Source of the DNA: Blautia luti
Lineage (GTDB): Bacteria; Bacillota; Clostridia; Lachnospirales; Lachnospiraceae
Assembly (NCBI RefSeq): GCF_013304735.1
Contig: NZ_JAAITI010000004.1
Span: 103,587-167,586, forward strand
Direction of reading: 5' to 3'
Length of the DNA stretch: 64,000 nt
This document shows positions 1 through 8,846 of the stretch, piece by piece. A program made the translations under genes and the position numbers. The notes beneath the pieces are model-generated. The model searched no databases. It saw nothing but the letters and a program-made list of their open reading frames with translations, and was not told the origin of the DNA. Within the stretch, counting starts at the first letter, position 1. Each line of letters starts with the position of its first letter.

Positions 1-865
1 CTTCTGGAGGCGTTGCTTTTTTGATTGTGTCCATAAGAACATCCTTCAGGTCTTCCGGATAAACCATGTCCGCACTATGTACCATCACTTCATGAACACT
101 GGTAAATACAAGATACAGATCCGCTTCCATCAGCTCCGCAAGACGTCTCGCCACTCCCGGAAGAAAAATTGCAGCTGCACCATTGGTGCGTTTTTCTGTA
201 CTGAGGCAGTTTCCCGCAATTCCTTTATTTGGCTGATAAGTTTCCAGAAGATCCATAAAATTATCTCCTGTATAGGTTTTATCAAACAACATTTTTTCCC
301 AGTGGTAGATTCTGGGCGGACTGATAAAATAGGTGTTTACAAGGGCAGCCTCAAAAACAGCATCCGGATCTTTTCCCCACTGTTCTGGAAAATGTTTCTT
401 AATTTTCGTGCTCAGGATATAGCCGTCTTTTTCACCTGCCAGATAATACAGAACCAGTGCAATATCTCCGACCTGATGATAAATCGTGTCTTTTAATACC
501 TCCCCGTTCCGCTCTGCACTGAGAAGACGGATAAAAAGTTTTCCTTTGATTTTTTCATAGTCTTCCAGATCATTTATATCGCAGACCACACTGGTTTCAT
601 CTGCTTTTTTTATCTCACAGACACAGTCATGGACAATATTATTCAGGTTATGCTCCTGACAATATCGTTCATAAAGTTCTTCTGTATGCAGACCACATAT
701 CTTTTTTGCTTTCTCAATATGTCTGCATTCCACAAAAAGCCTGTCCCCTGTACATCCATATTTTTCCCCTTTTTTCGCAAAGTAAATCTCATCTTCTTCC
801 AAATCCATAGCAGCAAGAAGAAGCTTTCTCAGTTCTGTGACAAAAGTTTCATAGCCTTTTTCCAT
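1..865 (-). CDS. DUF5688-family protein, cut by left window edge
   Basis: The frame is open from an ATG at 865 to the left edge, so the C-terminus lies outside the window and at least 288 codons are visible. An AGGA ribosome site sits about nine bases upstream. The reading (MEKGYETFVTELRKLLLAAM...) has the feel of DUF5688: an N-terminal helix, a segment with RNGEVLKDTIYHQVGDIALV, and a C-terminal part with LYLVFTSVHEVMVHSADMVY. The last part parallels the 'YFVIPSSVHEVLILPDNGIL' segment of the clear DUF5688 protein at 56.7-57.7 kb. Members of this family are common cargo of Firmicute conjugative elements; their biochemical function is unknown. No membrane segment or signal peptide is visible. 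Confidence 0.75.
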   Translation of the reverse strand, partial: MEKGYETFVTELRKLLLAAMDLEEDEIYFAKKGEKYGCTGDRLFVECRHIEKAKKICGLHTEELYERYCQEHNLNNIVHDCVCEIKKADETSVVCDINDLEDYEKIKGKLFIRLLSAERNGEVLKDTIYHQVGDIALVLYYLAGEKDGYILSTKIKKHFPEQWGKDPDAVFEAALVNTYFISPPRIYHWEKMLFDKTYTGDNFMDLLETYQPNKGIAGNCLSTEKRTNGAAAIFLPGVARRLAELMEADLYLVFTSVHEVMVHSADMVYPEDLKDVLMDTIKKATPPE

Positions 866-1037
866 ATTAAATTTTCCTTTCTGTGAGACAATGCGGACGA
901 ATGTCCTGATTAGAATGAGTATTTTACTTAAAATACTCCCTGTAGAAAACAGATTTCTCTGCCAGATTTGAGTTGTCTGCTGTATGAAACAGTATAAAAG
1001 ATGTTTCTGTATTTGTAAAGAAGTTTTCATCGACAGA

Positions 1038-1059
1038 AAAAGCAGCTTCCGCTGCTTTG
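1038..1059 (-). terminator. Hairpin terminator of the phosphatase gene
   Basis: An AAAGCAGC/GCTGCTTT stem with a four-base loop is followed on the minus strand by a short T run. It lies about 50 bases past the stop of the phosphatase gene. Confidence 0.6.
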
Positions 1060-1110
1060 TACTGTCAGATTTTTGATATCCTTTTGGATTTTATGTCTTT
1101 ATTTCCGTAT

Positions 1111-1581
1111 TCAGCGATAAATTTCTCCCTGTTCTGTCAGATATTTCAGAAATCCATCACAACCTTCCATTACATCCTCATAAGTCTCATCAAAATTTCC
1201 TGTATACCACGGATCTGCGATGTCTCTTCCAGTTCCCGCAAAAGTAAGAAATTTATAAATCTTTCCTTCCGGATCATTTCTCAGCATCCGGTTCAGATTC
1301 CTTATATTTGCAGTGTCCATACCAATAATATAGTCGAATTTATTATAATCCGCCCACGTGATCTGTTTCGCTCTGTGCGGAACCAGCGGGATTCCCACTT
1401 CACGAAGTTTTTTTACAGTTCCTCTGTGAGGCGGATTTCCAATCTCCTCGGTACTCGTCGCAAAACTATCAATTATAAACTGCTCTTCAAGACCAAGCTC
1501 CTTCACTTTGTAGGTAAAAACACTCTCGGCAAGAGTTGATCTGCATATGTTGCCGTGGCAGACAAATAACACTCTTATCAT
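1111..1581 (-). CDS. Low-molecular-weight protein tyrosine phosphatase
   Basis: A 156-residue protein of normal family length. It begins with the P-loop VLFVCHGNICRS, the CX5R signature holding the nucleophilic Cys and the phosphate-binding Arg, near residues 8-15. The general-acid loop is present near residue 122 as ADPWYTG, a variant of the usual DPYY. Enzymes of this family remove phosphate from protein tyrosine or arginine in the cytoplasm, often in capsule or stress control. The gene stands alone with its own terminator. It is probably chromosomal and marks the flank of the mobile region that starts at about 1.8 kb. Confidence 0.93.
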   Translation of the reverse strand: MIRVLFVCHGNICRSTLAESVFTYKVKELGLEEQFIIDSFATSTEEIGNPPHRGTVKKLREVGIPLVPHRAKQITWADYNKFDYIIGMDTANIRNLNRMLRNDPEGKIYKFLTFAGTGRDIADPWYTGNFDETYEDVMEGCDGFLKYLTEQGEIYR

Positions 1582-1796
1582 TGCTTAAAACTCCTTGAAA
1601 TGCTGTATTTACGCTGTTTACAGGCATTTTCCGATAATCTTCAATCCTGTCATTTTCCTGTATATCACAGCATAAATTCGTATATTTTCTTATCCAAATT
1701 TAGTAACTTCTTAGTAATAACCAGCCTGGAAAACAGGCTCTCTAAGAACCTTATAATCAGATTATTTTTAATTCTTTTTTCTATTATTTTATCATA

Positions 1797-1979
1797 CTAT
1801 GCCAGTTTTGCAATCCTATTCATCTCTTCTTTTGCATCAATTAATCCCAGATGCGTATATACATTTAACGTAACCCCTATATCAGAATGTCCCATTAAAT
1901 ATTGGAGTGCTTTCGGATTCATTCCAGCTTTCGCCATATTGGAACAATATGTATGCCTGCATACATGTGGATGTGTCAA
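1797..1979 (-). pseudogene. C-terminal stub of a Tn916-like tyrosine integrase
   Basis: Only about 60 residues remain. They carry the C-terminal catalytic box of tyrosine recombinases: HxxR as HVCRHTY, then LMGHSDIGVTLNVYTH, which contains the GH pair and the nucleophilic Tyr. The ATG used here is internal. The catalytic core N-terminal to it is gone, replaced by an A/T-rich tract (1985-2010) that abuts the serine recombinase operon. The integrase was therefore cut by a later event. The matching N-terminal half was not seen elsewhere in the window. Confidence 0.85.
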
Positions 1980-2091
1980 GTATAGGACAAAAAAAATTTT
2001 ATTTTTTTCTGCCGAAGACTATCTGACGCTTCCATCAGGTAGTCCCAGCACCTTGATTATCTTCTGATAAGTCATTCTTGTCCTGCTCAAG

Positions 2092-3669
2092 TTATCTCTG
2101 TTCCGAAAAAATATCGTCAAAATTCCATTCGATTTCAATTTCATCCTGACTATGAACACGGATCACCTTGATAATCTCACGCAGCTTCTCTGTATCGAAC
2201 TTCTGAATTCCCAAGAAATCTTTTAGTTTTATTTTATCAGAAAGTTCATTTTGTTCAAGAAGCTTTTTGCTATTCTCCGCATCTTCTATCTTTCGTTTTA
2301 TTTCATCCAGCTGTACACTTATCTTTCCAGCTCTCTGCTTATACGAATCACGATCTATACGACCATCTTTGTAATCATCATAGAGTTTCATCTTTTCCGA
2401 GGTCAACTGTCGGTTCTGTTTTTGCAATTCTGCAGTATTAATCTCTTTGTATTCGCATTGCCTTTTGGAAGATATTTTCTTTTCTTTTTCCAACATTGAC
2501 GCTGCATACTGATGGACAAGCCCAAGGATATTTTCCTCCAGCAGTTCCCGCTGGAGCACCAGGCTTCGACACACAGGATCTCCATTGGTTCGGGCATCTG
2601 AACATTTCAGCAAATGCTCTGTTTCTTTTAGCAGAGAATGCCCGCAGTTAGCACATAGCAACAATGCCGGCTGTTTTTTACGTCTTTCCAGAATAAAATT
2701 GGTGCGTGATTCCGCAACACTTCTCTTCTTTTTCGGATGCATTTCATTTGCTTTTTCAAACAATGCCCTGTCTATAATTGCCGTATGATGATTTTCCAGG
2801 CGAACCCATTCTGTTTCATCATTCAGAACTGCTTTATGACCGGTATGCATACTGCAACGTGTTTTTCCCCAGATTCTGGTTCCAATATAAATCTCATCCC
2901 GGACAATTGCCGCTACTGTCGTAGGGCTCCAGTGTTTCTTTTTGATCGTGTCAAACCTCTGGAACTGCACCTGGTCCCCTCTTGATAATTTCTGCTCATC
3001 ACAAGTGGCAATCGCCTGTCTGTTCAATTCCCTTGTAATATCTGCAAAACTTGTTCCTTCCGCTGCCATTTTAAAAATCATTTTCACAACTTTTGCAGCC
3101 TCCGGATCTACTTCCAGCCTTCCATCTTTTCCTTTTTTATAGCCATATCTGGCATTTACCGGAAGGCGTGTACCATTTCTCGTTCTTGTCTGCAATGCTG
3201 ATGAAATTTTCTTGGACAAATCCAGGCTATACATATTGTATACCAGATTCTGCAATGCCACATTCATTCCACCAGTCATTCCGCTGCTTGCTGCACTGTC
3301 ATAGCTGTCATTAATCGAAATAAATCGTATCTGTAGAAGTGGAAAAATATATTCAATATAAAATCCAACTTCCAGATAGTCTCTTCCAAATCTGGAAAAG
3401 TCTTTTACAACTACACAGCCGATTTCTCCGCTTTTCATGTCATCCTGCAGCTGTTGAAATCCCTGCCGTTTAAAATGAGTGCCGCTGACACCGTCATCCA
3501 CATATTCCAGGATAGCAGCCTCAGCTACACCCAGCTGATCAATCACAAATGATTTTAACAGAATTCTCTGAGAAGTTACACTGTCGCTCTCTTTTTTGGC
3601 TCTGCCATCTACATTGTCATCTTCTGCGGATAAACGGATATAAACAGCTGTTTTTCTATGATCTGTCAT
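2092..3669 (-). CDS. Large serine recombinase 3 of a trio
   Basis: A 525-residue site-specific recombinase of the resolvase/invertase superfamily. The N-terminal catalytic domain (about 1-150) contains AVYIRLSAED, with the nucleophilic Ser, and the DFSRFGRDYLEVG motif. A recombinase domain follows (about 165-270). A zinc ribbon (LLCANCGHSLLK...CSD...C, about 340-370) and a coiled-coil tail close the protein. Large serine recombinases cut and rejoin DNA at short att sites, usually for phage or transposon integration. The ATG overlaps the stop of the preceding recombinase as ATGA, so translation is coupled. An AGGAGG-like site lies ten bases upstream. All catalytic motifs look intact. Confidence 0.93.
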   Translation of the reverse strand: MTDHRKTAVYIRLSAEDDNVDGRAKKESDSVTSQRILLKSFVIDQLGVAEAAILEYVDDGVSGTHFKRQGFQQLQDDMKSGEIGCVVVKDFSRFGRDYLEVGFYIEYIFPLLQIRFISINDSYDSAASSGMTGGMNVALQNLVYNMYSLDLSKKISSALQTRTRNGTRLPVNARYGYKKGKDGRLEVDPEAAKVVKMIFKMAAEGTSFADITRELNRQAIATCDEQKLSRGDQVQFQRFDTIKKKHWSPTTVAAIVRDEIYIGTRIWGKTRCSMHTGHKAVLNDETEWVRLENHHTAIIDRALFEKANEMHPKKKRSVAESRTNFILERRKKQPALLLCANCGHSLLKETEHLLKCSDARTNGDPVCRSLVLQRELLEENILGLVHQYAASMLEKEKKISSKRQCEYKEINTAELQKQNRQLTSEKMKLYDDYKDGRIDRDSYKQRAGKISVQLDEIKRKIEDAENSKKLLEQNELSDKIKLKDFLGIQKFDTEKLREIIKVIRVHSQDEIEIEWNFDDIFSEQR

Positions 3670-5357
3670 CTTGACTGCGCCTCCTTCTCTTTCTTTAATT
3701 TCTGTAAATCTGCAAACTGATCGTCATATACCAGCTTGATCTCATAATCATACTTACCATGGATAATAATTGAATCCACAAAGGCATCTGCCATTTCTTT
3801 TGTCAGCTTACGCTTTGACATATAAGTATGTATCACATTTCCCCAGCCTTCTTCAATGTGGTAATCCTGGGAATACCGAACCTGTGCCGCCAATACTGTG
3901 TCCAGACGGCTCTTGATATTCTCAATTTCATTGGAATAGATCCGAGAAAACTGTATGTACTCTTCTTCTGTAATCAAACGTTCCGAGTAATCTTCATATA
4001 AATCCGATTTACGCTTACTGATACGGCTTAGTTCCCGTCGAAGTTTCCCCACCTCTTTATCCAAAAGCAGGTACTCTGTCTGATTTTTGGAAGCTGCATT
4101 CATTTCCTGAATCATTTTTTCTGTATCCAATACGGTTTTCATATGCGTTTGGATCAGGCGAAGAACATCGTCATCCACATATTCTTTTCTGACTCTGTGC
4201 CCTTTGCATTGCTTTCCTCCGGATTTATGGTTCGTATTGGCTCCGCAGATATAAAAGAATGTGCCATTTCTTTCTCTGGACAACGTCATGCGGTTGCCAC
4301 AGCCTCCGCACCATATCTTTCCTGTATAGAAATTATGGTTTCGAATAGCCCCATTGTTCTGCTGATGTTTCTTCTTATAAGCCTCCGTATATTCCTGGAT
4401 TTTAGATTGTACCTGTTGAAACAACTCTCTATCTATAATCCCTTCATGCGTGTTCTCCACATGCACCCATTCACTCTCTGGTCGGTTTCTCTGTTTATTT
4501 CCCCGGAAAACACTTTGCTGATATTTTCCAAATACAGAATCACCTGTGCAATGAACATCCTGAAGTACTCGCTTCACTTCATAATTGTTCCAGGGTTTTG
4601 ACTCCGGAAGCGGCTTTTCACCAGTTTTATAGAATTTTCTCTGTAAAGTCGGCGATAAAACTCCATCTTTATTGAGCTGTCTTGCAATATCACTATAGTT
4701 CCTGCCATCCATATACATAGAAAATATACTTTTTAGATGTTCTGCAGCTTCTTCATCAACAATCAGCTGATGATGGTCTTCTTCTGACTTTCTGTAACCA
4801 TACGGTTCCCAGGCACTTGTAAATTTTCCTTTTTTCCAAAGTGCTTTTTTTGCGCTGCTACTCTTTTTGGCAAGGTCTTTCGAATAGAACTCATTGATGA
4901 TATTCTTAAGTGGAACTGTAATATCTACACCCTCTCTGAAGGAATCGAAATCATCTGTCACAGCCAGGAATCTTACATGGAAAAACGGGAATACTCGTTC
5001 AATATAATTGCTGGTTTCGACATAATTTCTTCCAAGTCTGGACAAATCTTTCACAATAACACAGTTGATTTTTCCATGCTTGATATCTTCCATCATCTGT
5101 ACGAATCCGGGACGGTCAAAATTTGTACCTGAATAGTCTGAGTCCTTATAAACTTCCGCAACCGAAATATCTTCCGTATCTGCTACAAAGTTTTTCATCA
5201 ATTCCACCTGGGTTTCTATCGTTCCTCTTTCTAATGTTTCTTCTGTTTCCATTGAAATTCTGGCATACAATCCTGCCCGGAACGGTCTGCTTACCTCTGT
5301 CTGGACGGTTGCACTGCTGACTACTTCCGGAATGTTTTTCCTGCTCTTTCGTGCCAT
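3666..5357 (-). CDS. Large serine recombinase 2 of a trio
   Basis: About 563 residues. The start chosen is the ATG at 5357 (MARKSRKN), because a GGAGG lies nine bases before it; an ATG three codons earlier is less well placed. The catalytic Ser is in AGLYARISMET and the conserved loop is DLSRLGRNYVETSNYIE. A recombinase domain, a zinc ribbon (WCGGCGNRMT...YICG) and a long coiled coil follow. The gene starts one base after the stop of the upstream recombinase and ends in an ATGA overlap with the next, so it is the central gene of a tight operon. The protein is distinct in sequence from both neighbours, which argues for old paralogues rather than a recent tandem duplication. Confidence 0.92.
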   Translation of the reverse strand: MARKSRKNIPEVVSSATVQTEVSRPFRAGLYARISMETEETLERGTIETQVELMKNFVADTEDISVAEVYKDSDYSGTNFDRPGFVQMMEDIKHGKINCVIVKDLSRLGRNYVETSNYIERVFPFFHVRFLAVTDDFDSFREGVDITVPLKNIINEFYSKDLAKKSSSAKKALWKKGKFTSAWEPYGYRKSEEDHHQLIVDEEAAEHLKSIFSMYMDGRNYSDIARQLNKDGVLSPTLQRKFYKTGEKPLPESKPWNNYEVKRVLQDVHCTGDSVFGKYQQSVFRGNKQRNRPESEWVHVENTHEGIIDRELFQQVQSKIQEYTEAYKKKHQQNNGAIRNHNFYTGKIWCGGCGNRMTLSRERNGTFFYICGANTNHKSGGKQCKGHRVRKEYVDDDVLRLIQTHMKTVLDTEKMIQEMNAASKNQTEYLLLDKEVGKLRRELSRISKRKSDLYEDYSERLITEEEYIQFSRIYSNEIENIKSRLDTVLAAQVRYSQDYHIEEGWGNVIHTYMSKRKLTKEMADAFVDSIIIHGKYDYEIKLVYDDQFADLQKLKKEKEAQSR

Positions 5358-5358
5358 T

Positions 5359-7050
5359 TTATACAACCTCCTTTACCTTGACCTGCAGATTATTATCATT
5401 ATCTATTACTGTATCAACTCCCATAGCGGGTAATTGATTCAGCAATGTCTGATAACAATCATCAAAATCAAAAGTGATCTCTATATTCTTTTTATCATAT
5501 ACTCGGATTTGCCTGATCAGTTCTACCACCACAGTGCGGGACAGTTCTTCAATATTCTGATATTTCGCAAAATAATCCAGCCAGGTATTTGCATTGTCTG
5601 CTTTTTCCAGCTCACTATCCATTTCTTTCTGGATCGCACGGATACTCTCTTCCGCATTTCTAAGCCTCTTTCCATAGGCTGCATGAAGCTCTACATAGTC
5701 TTCTTTTGATACAATGCCCTCTTTCATGTCCGAATAGAGCATCATTCGTAACTCCTTGCAGCGTTCTGTCTCCTGTTTTTTCTTCTCCAGCCTATCCTGC
5801 AGCTTCTTCATATTGATTTCCTGAAATGGCACAGTACCAATAAATTCCAGGACTCTTTTCAGGTGCAGGATATTCTGGATATGCTGTTTCAGCATCACCA
5901 GTACGGCATCTTCCAGATCCTTTTCCGGTATTCTATGACTGGAACAGCGTTTTGTTTCTTTATTTGTGGAACATAAATAATAAGCATATTTTTTTCCTGC
6001 CACAGTAGAAACTTTTCTTGTCATAGGTGCACCACAATCCGCACATACAGCAATTCCGGATAACAGATATACCTGCTTTTGGTCAGGTGAAGTACGTGTA
6101 TCCATGCCCAGAAGTCTCTGCACAATTTCAAAATCACGGTCACTCACCAGTGGCTCATGGTTTTTCTCAATCCGGATCCAGTCATCTTCCGGTTTCACAT
6201 AAGTCTGCTTCACTTTATGGTTCGGTGTTGTCCTTTTTCCCTGCACAAGATTTCCGATATAAACCTCGTTTTCCAGTATCCTGCGAACCGTAACGGAACT
6301 CCAAAGTGCCTGTTCTTTCTGCCGGAAACCTGTTTCATAACGACTGCCGCTGCTTATTTTATACTCAAATGGGGAAAGAATACCCAGTTCATTTAAACGA
6401 TTAGCGATCGCATCCTGACTCATTCCCTGCAGCTTCATCTTAAAAATATCCTGTACTACACTGCCTGCCGATGGGTCAATCTCTAATTTATGCTTATCTG
6501 TCTTTGTCTTCCTGTATCCAAATGCTACAAACGGAGTCACGCACTCGCCTTTTTTCCTCTTAATCTCAAGATTACTCCTGATCTTAATAGAAATATCACG
6601 ACAATAAGCATCGTTGATTAAATTTTTAAATGGGATAATGATTTCGTCTGCCTGATTCTTTCCCTTAAGACTGTCATAATTATCATTGATGGCAATAAAA
6701 CGCACACCAAGAGCCGGGAATAATCTCTCGATATACTTCCCGGAATCAATATATTCCCTTCCAAATCGTGATAAATCTTTTACCACTACGCAGTCTACAA
6801 TCCCACGCCGGATATCTTCCAGCATTGCCTGGAATGCAGGGCGCTCAAAATTAGAGCCTGAGTAGCCATCATCAACTCGGACTGAAACAACTTCAATATC
6901 TTTTTTGTCTTTCAGGAAATCCAGAATCAAAGCTTTCTGGTTAGAAATGCTGTTACTTTCCAGTTTTGCTGAACTGGAAATATCGCCATCTTCTTTAGAT
7001 AATCTGACATAGATGGCGGCATGATAGATTTTGTTGATATTCTGATACAT
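5359..7050 (-). CDS. Large serine recombinase 1 of a trio
   Basis: A 563-residue protein, first gene of the recombinase operon, with a strong GGAGGTAAGAT ribosome site before the ATG. The catalytic domain holds AIYVRLSKEDGD and DLSRFGREYIDSGKYIE. The recombinase domain runs from about 170 to 290. The zinc ribbon is AVCADCGAPMTRK...YYLCS...RCSSHR, followed by a coiled coil. The intact motifs suggest it is active. Three different large serine recombinases in one operon suggests they act together in moving one element, but this is inference; which att sites they use cannot be read here. Confidence 0.92.
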   Translation of the reverse strand: MYQNINKIYHAAIYVRLSKEDGDISSSAKLESNSISNQKALILDFLKDKKDIEVVSVRVDDGYSGSNFERPAFQAMLEDIRRGIVDCVVVKDLSRFGREYIDSGKYIERLFPALGVRFIAINDNYDSLKGKNQADEIIIPFKNLINDAYCRDISIKIRSNLEIKRKKGECVTPFVAFGYRKTKTDKHKLEIDPSAGSVVQDIFKMKLQGMSQDAIANRLNELGILSPFEYKISSGSRYETGFRQKEQALWSSVTVRRILENEVYIGNLVQGKRTTPNHKVKQTYVKPEDDWIRIEKNHEPLVSDRDFEIVQRLLGMDTRTSPDQKQVYLLSGIAVCADCGAPMTRKVSTVAGKKYAYYLCSTNKETKRCSSHRIPEKDLEDAVLVMLKQHIQNILHLKRVLEFIGTVPFQEINMKKLQDRLEKKKQETERCKELRMMLYSDMKEGIVSKEDYVELHAAYGKRLRNAEESIRAIQKEMDSELEKADNANTWLDYFAKYQNIEELSRTVVVELIRQIRVYDKKNIEITFDFDDCYQTLLNQLPAMGVDTVIDNDNNLQVKVKEVV

Positions 7051-7151
7051 ATCTTACCTCCTTTTATTACGTCAGAAAATCCATGTAATAAAAGGGGGCT
7101 GCATAATTTGTCCTTACCGACATTCTAACACAGTCCCCTCAATTTTACCAG

Positions 7152-7199
7152 TACTTTTTCAGACACTCAGAAGCATACTTTTTCAGACACTCAGAAGCA
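7152..7199. repeat. 24-bp perfect tandem duplication
   Basis: The unit at 7152-7175 is repeated exactly at 7176-7199. It duplicates the last five codons and stop of the gene ending at 7183, so the sequence after the stop repeats the coding end. It looks like a recent slippage or repair scar. Confidence 0.9.
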
Positions 7200-7431
7200 T
7201 ATTCTCAAATGCCTGCTCCATAGATATACCGTTATTTGCAAATCTGACTTTTACTTTCATATTACCGATCCGGACCAGATAAGGATTTCCTACTTTATTC
7301 AGAAAAATATCTCTCCGTTCCTGAAGCGGCTTATTTCTGTCTGCTTTTATCATCCGTAGATCAGTCATTTCATTGATATCCACATCACTGAAATCCTGAT
7401 CCAGATAATTTCTATATTCCTCTGCTGTCAT
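7183..7431 (-). CDS. Small conserved protein downstream of mazF (DUF6870-like)
   Basis: An 82-residue soluble protein starting MTAEEYRNYLDQDF with a motif NPYLVRIGNMKVKVRFANNG near its centre. From memory it resembles small DUF6870-type proteins of Firmicute mobile elements; that assignment is tentative. Its ATG overlaps the 3' end of the MazF gene by 20 bases, so the two are co-translated. The position would fit an antitoxin or accessory partner, but it does not look like MazE (no obvious AbrB or ribbon-helix-helix fold) and it follows rather than precedes the toxin. The function is unknown. Confidence 0.7.
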   Translation of the reverse strand: MTAEEYRNYLDQDFSDVDINEMTDLRMIKADRNKPLQERRDIFLNKVGNPYLVRIGNMKVKVRFANNGISMEQAFENMLLSV

Positions 7432-7792
7432 GCCCTTCTCCTTCCATTCCCATCTGAATCCGTACTGCTTTCAGTACCCGATCCAGGCTCCACTTATTTA
7501 CTCTTCCGCATTTCTCAATAATACATTTTGTAGAAATGCTCATAACCTGTTCAGCCAATGCCAGGCTTCCTTTTCGGATCCCTGTCATATCGTACTTACT
7601 GATAAATACATGTGTTGGTAAATACCGCTTCTTATATATTCTTGACGTCAGCGGAACTACTGTAATGACTGAACTGTATGTATTAGCTTTGTTGTTACTT
7701 ACCACGATCACCGGTCGTACTCCACCCTGAACCGAGGTTGTCGGAAACATACCGAGATCCGCCCATAAAATATCTCCTCTTCGAATCGTCAC
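7412..7792 (-). CDS. MazF/PemK-family endoribonuclease toxin
   Basis: A 126-residue protein with the family opening IRRGDILWADLG, the 'GVRPVIVVSNN' strand-loop with its conserved Arg-Pro, and the VVPLTS segment. MazF enzymes cleave single-stranded mRNA at short motifs and block growth or stabilise mobile DNA. The start is a GTG preceded by GGAGAG. No MazE-like antitoxin is encoded upstream; the next upstream gene is a sigma-like factor beyond a 570-base gap. The overlapping downstream gene is the only obvious partner. It may be a stabilisation module for the recombinase element, or a regulator without a strict antitoxin. Confidence 0.88.
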   Translation of the reverse strand: MTIRRGDILWADLGMFPTTSVQGGVRPVIVVSNNKANTYSSVITVVPLTSRIYKKRYLPTHVFISKYDMTGIRKGSLALAEQVMSISTKCIIEKCGRVNKWSLDRVLKAVRIQMGMEGEGHDSRGI

Positions 7793-8366
7793 TTGTCATC
7801 TCTCCAATCTTTTTTTATTTGTAAAGCATTCATAGCGCTATATTGGCTCCACAGGAATACGGCAGAGTTCCTTTCCAAGATAGAAAGCTCTGCCGCATAA
7901 CCTCTATAGCCAATTTGATTATTAAACAGTGCTCGCTCGATTCTATTTATCCTCGATATCCCGAATCGTTACTCCTGCATCTGCAGGAAGGGAATAATAA
8001 CCTGTCCGAATGCTATACTCCGGACCACAACCCAAAAACTCTCGTTTCCAGGCTCTGGCAGTTCATAGGTTTACCAGTTACAGACTTCTCAGGGTCTGCA
8101 AGTGTATCGCATCTCACACATGTCATCGCATCACCAGCCTGCCGACTGGCTTTGGTCAGTGCTTTTTCGCAGCATTATTAGCTCTAAAAATGTTTTTACG
8201 TCTTTTAATCCTATAGCGGCATCTTCCTCGTGCTCACTGTATGAAATGTCACGTCAGTTATTATTGGATATTCAGTTATCATGGTTCATTTTAGGAAGTC
8301 CTTTAACTTCCTCTAATTACTAAAGTCAAATGACTTTGGCAGATGCAAAAGATTTTGAAAAATTTT
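7793..8366. other. Structured stretch without a clear gene
   Basis: No convincing coding region is present; the small frames lack starts or ribosome sites. It contains a long imperfect stem at 7845-7911 (eight perfect CGGCAGAG pairs plus outer GGCT/AGCC pairing), a 10-bp palindrome at 7828-7837, and a CCTGCA/TGCAGG hairpin near 7977. The base composition is less A/T-rich than its surroundings. It could be a non-coding RNA on the minus strand, or the relic of a transposon end. I could not match it to a known RNA family by eye. Confidence 0.4.
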
Positions 8367-8840
8367 TTAAAAAAATTTATTCATATACATTTCACGCATC
8401 TTATTAAGAGTGGATTTCAACTTGTATGACAGCATCTGTCTGGAAATCCCCATAATCTCCGCCATCTGTGTCTGTGTCTTGTTTTCAAAGAAAATACCAT
8501 AAATAATCATGCGTTCCTCTGAGTTCAGTTGATTGATCACTGTGTGAATATCCTGCTGTTCCATTTTTGTCAGTACACAGTGCTCCACATCACAGTTCAG
8601 ATCTGGAAAATCCTCAATCATGAAGCCTTCTCCATCAATGGACTGACCGCTGTAAGGTACTTCTCTCAGCATCTTATCCACAACCTCACCCAGTTCATTC
8701 TTAATCTCAACTTTTTTTGCCTTGCTGCTTCTGTAAAAATTATTCATCGCATACGCAACTTCTTTTGTAATCTCGATCATTTCTCCATCAATATTTGCGT
8801 AATACTTTCCTTCGTAAAAATATGGGTGTTCAATATACAT
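8367..8840 (-). CDS. Sigma-70 region 4-like factor of a mobile element
   Basis: 157 residues from the ATG at 8840, which sits seven bases after a perfect AGGAGG. A longer in-frame reading to 8942 would need a GTG without a good ribosome site. The C-terminal 60 residues form a sigma-70 region 4 or HTH unit (LNSEERMIIYGIFFENKTQTQMAEIMGISRQMLSYKLKSTLNKMRE). The N-terminal part has YFYEGKYYANIDGEMIEITKEVAYAMNNFYR. Proteins of this shape occur in Firmicute conjugative elements as regulators of excision or transfer genes. Here it may drive the MazF-recombinase group downstream. Its ribosome site is buried in a long hairpin (see 8847-8895). Confidence 0.8.
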   Translation of the reverse strand: MYIEHPYFYEGKYYANIDGEMIEITKEVAYAMNNFYRSSKAKKVEIKNELGEVVDKMLREVPYSGQSIDGEGFMIEDFPDLNCDVEHCVLTKMEQQDIHTVINQLNSEERMIIYGIFFENKTQTQMAEIMGISRQMLSYKLKSTLNKMREMYMNKFF

Positions 8841-8846
8841 ATCCGT

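Noticed and set aside
1600..2067. 155-codon plus-strand frame
   Set aside because: Runs antisense through the integrase stub and has no ribosome site; its residues are hydrophobic noise.
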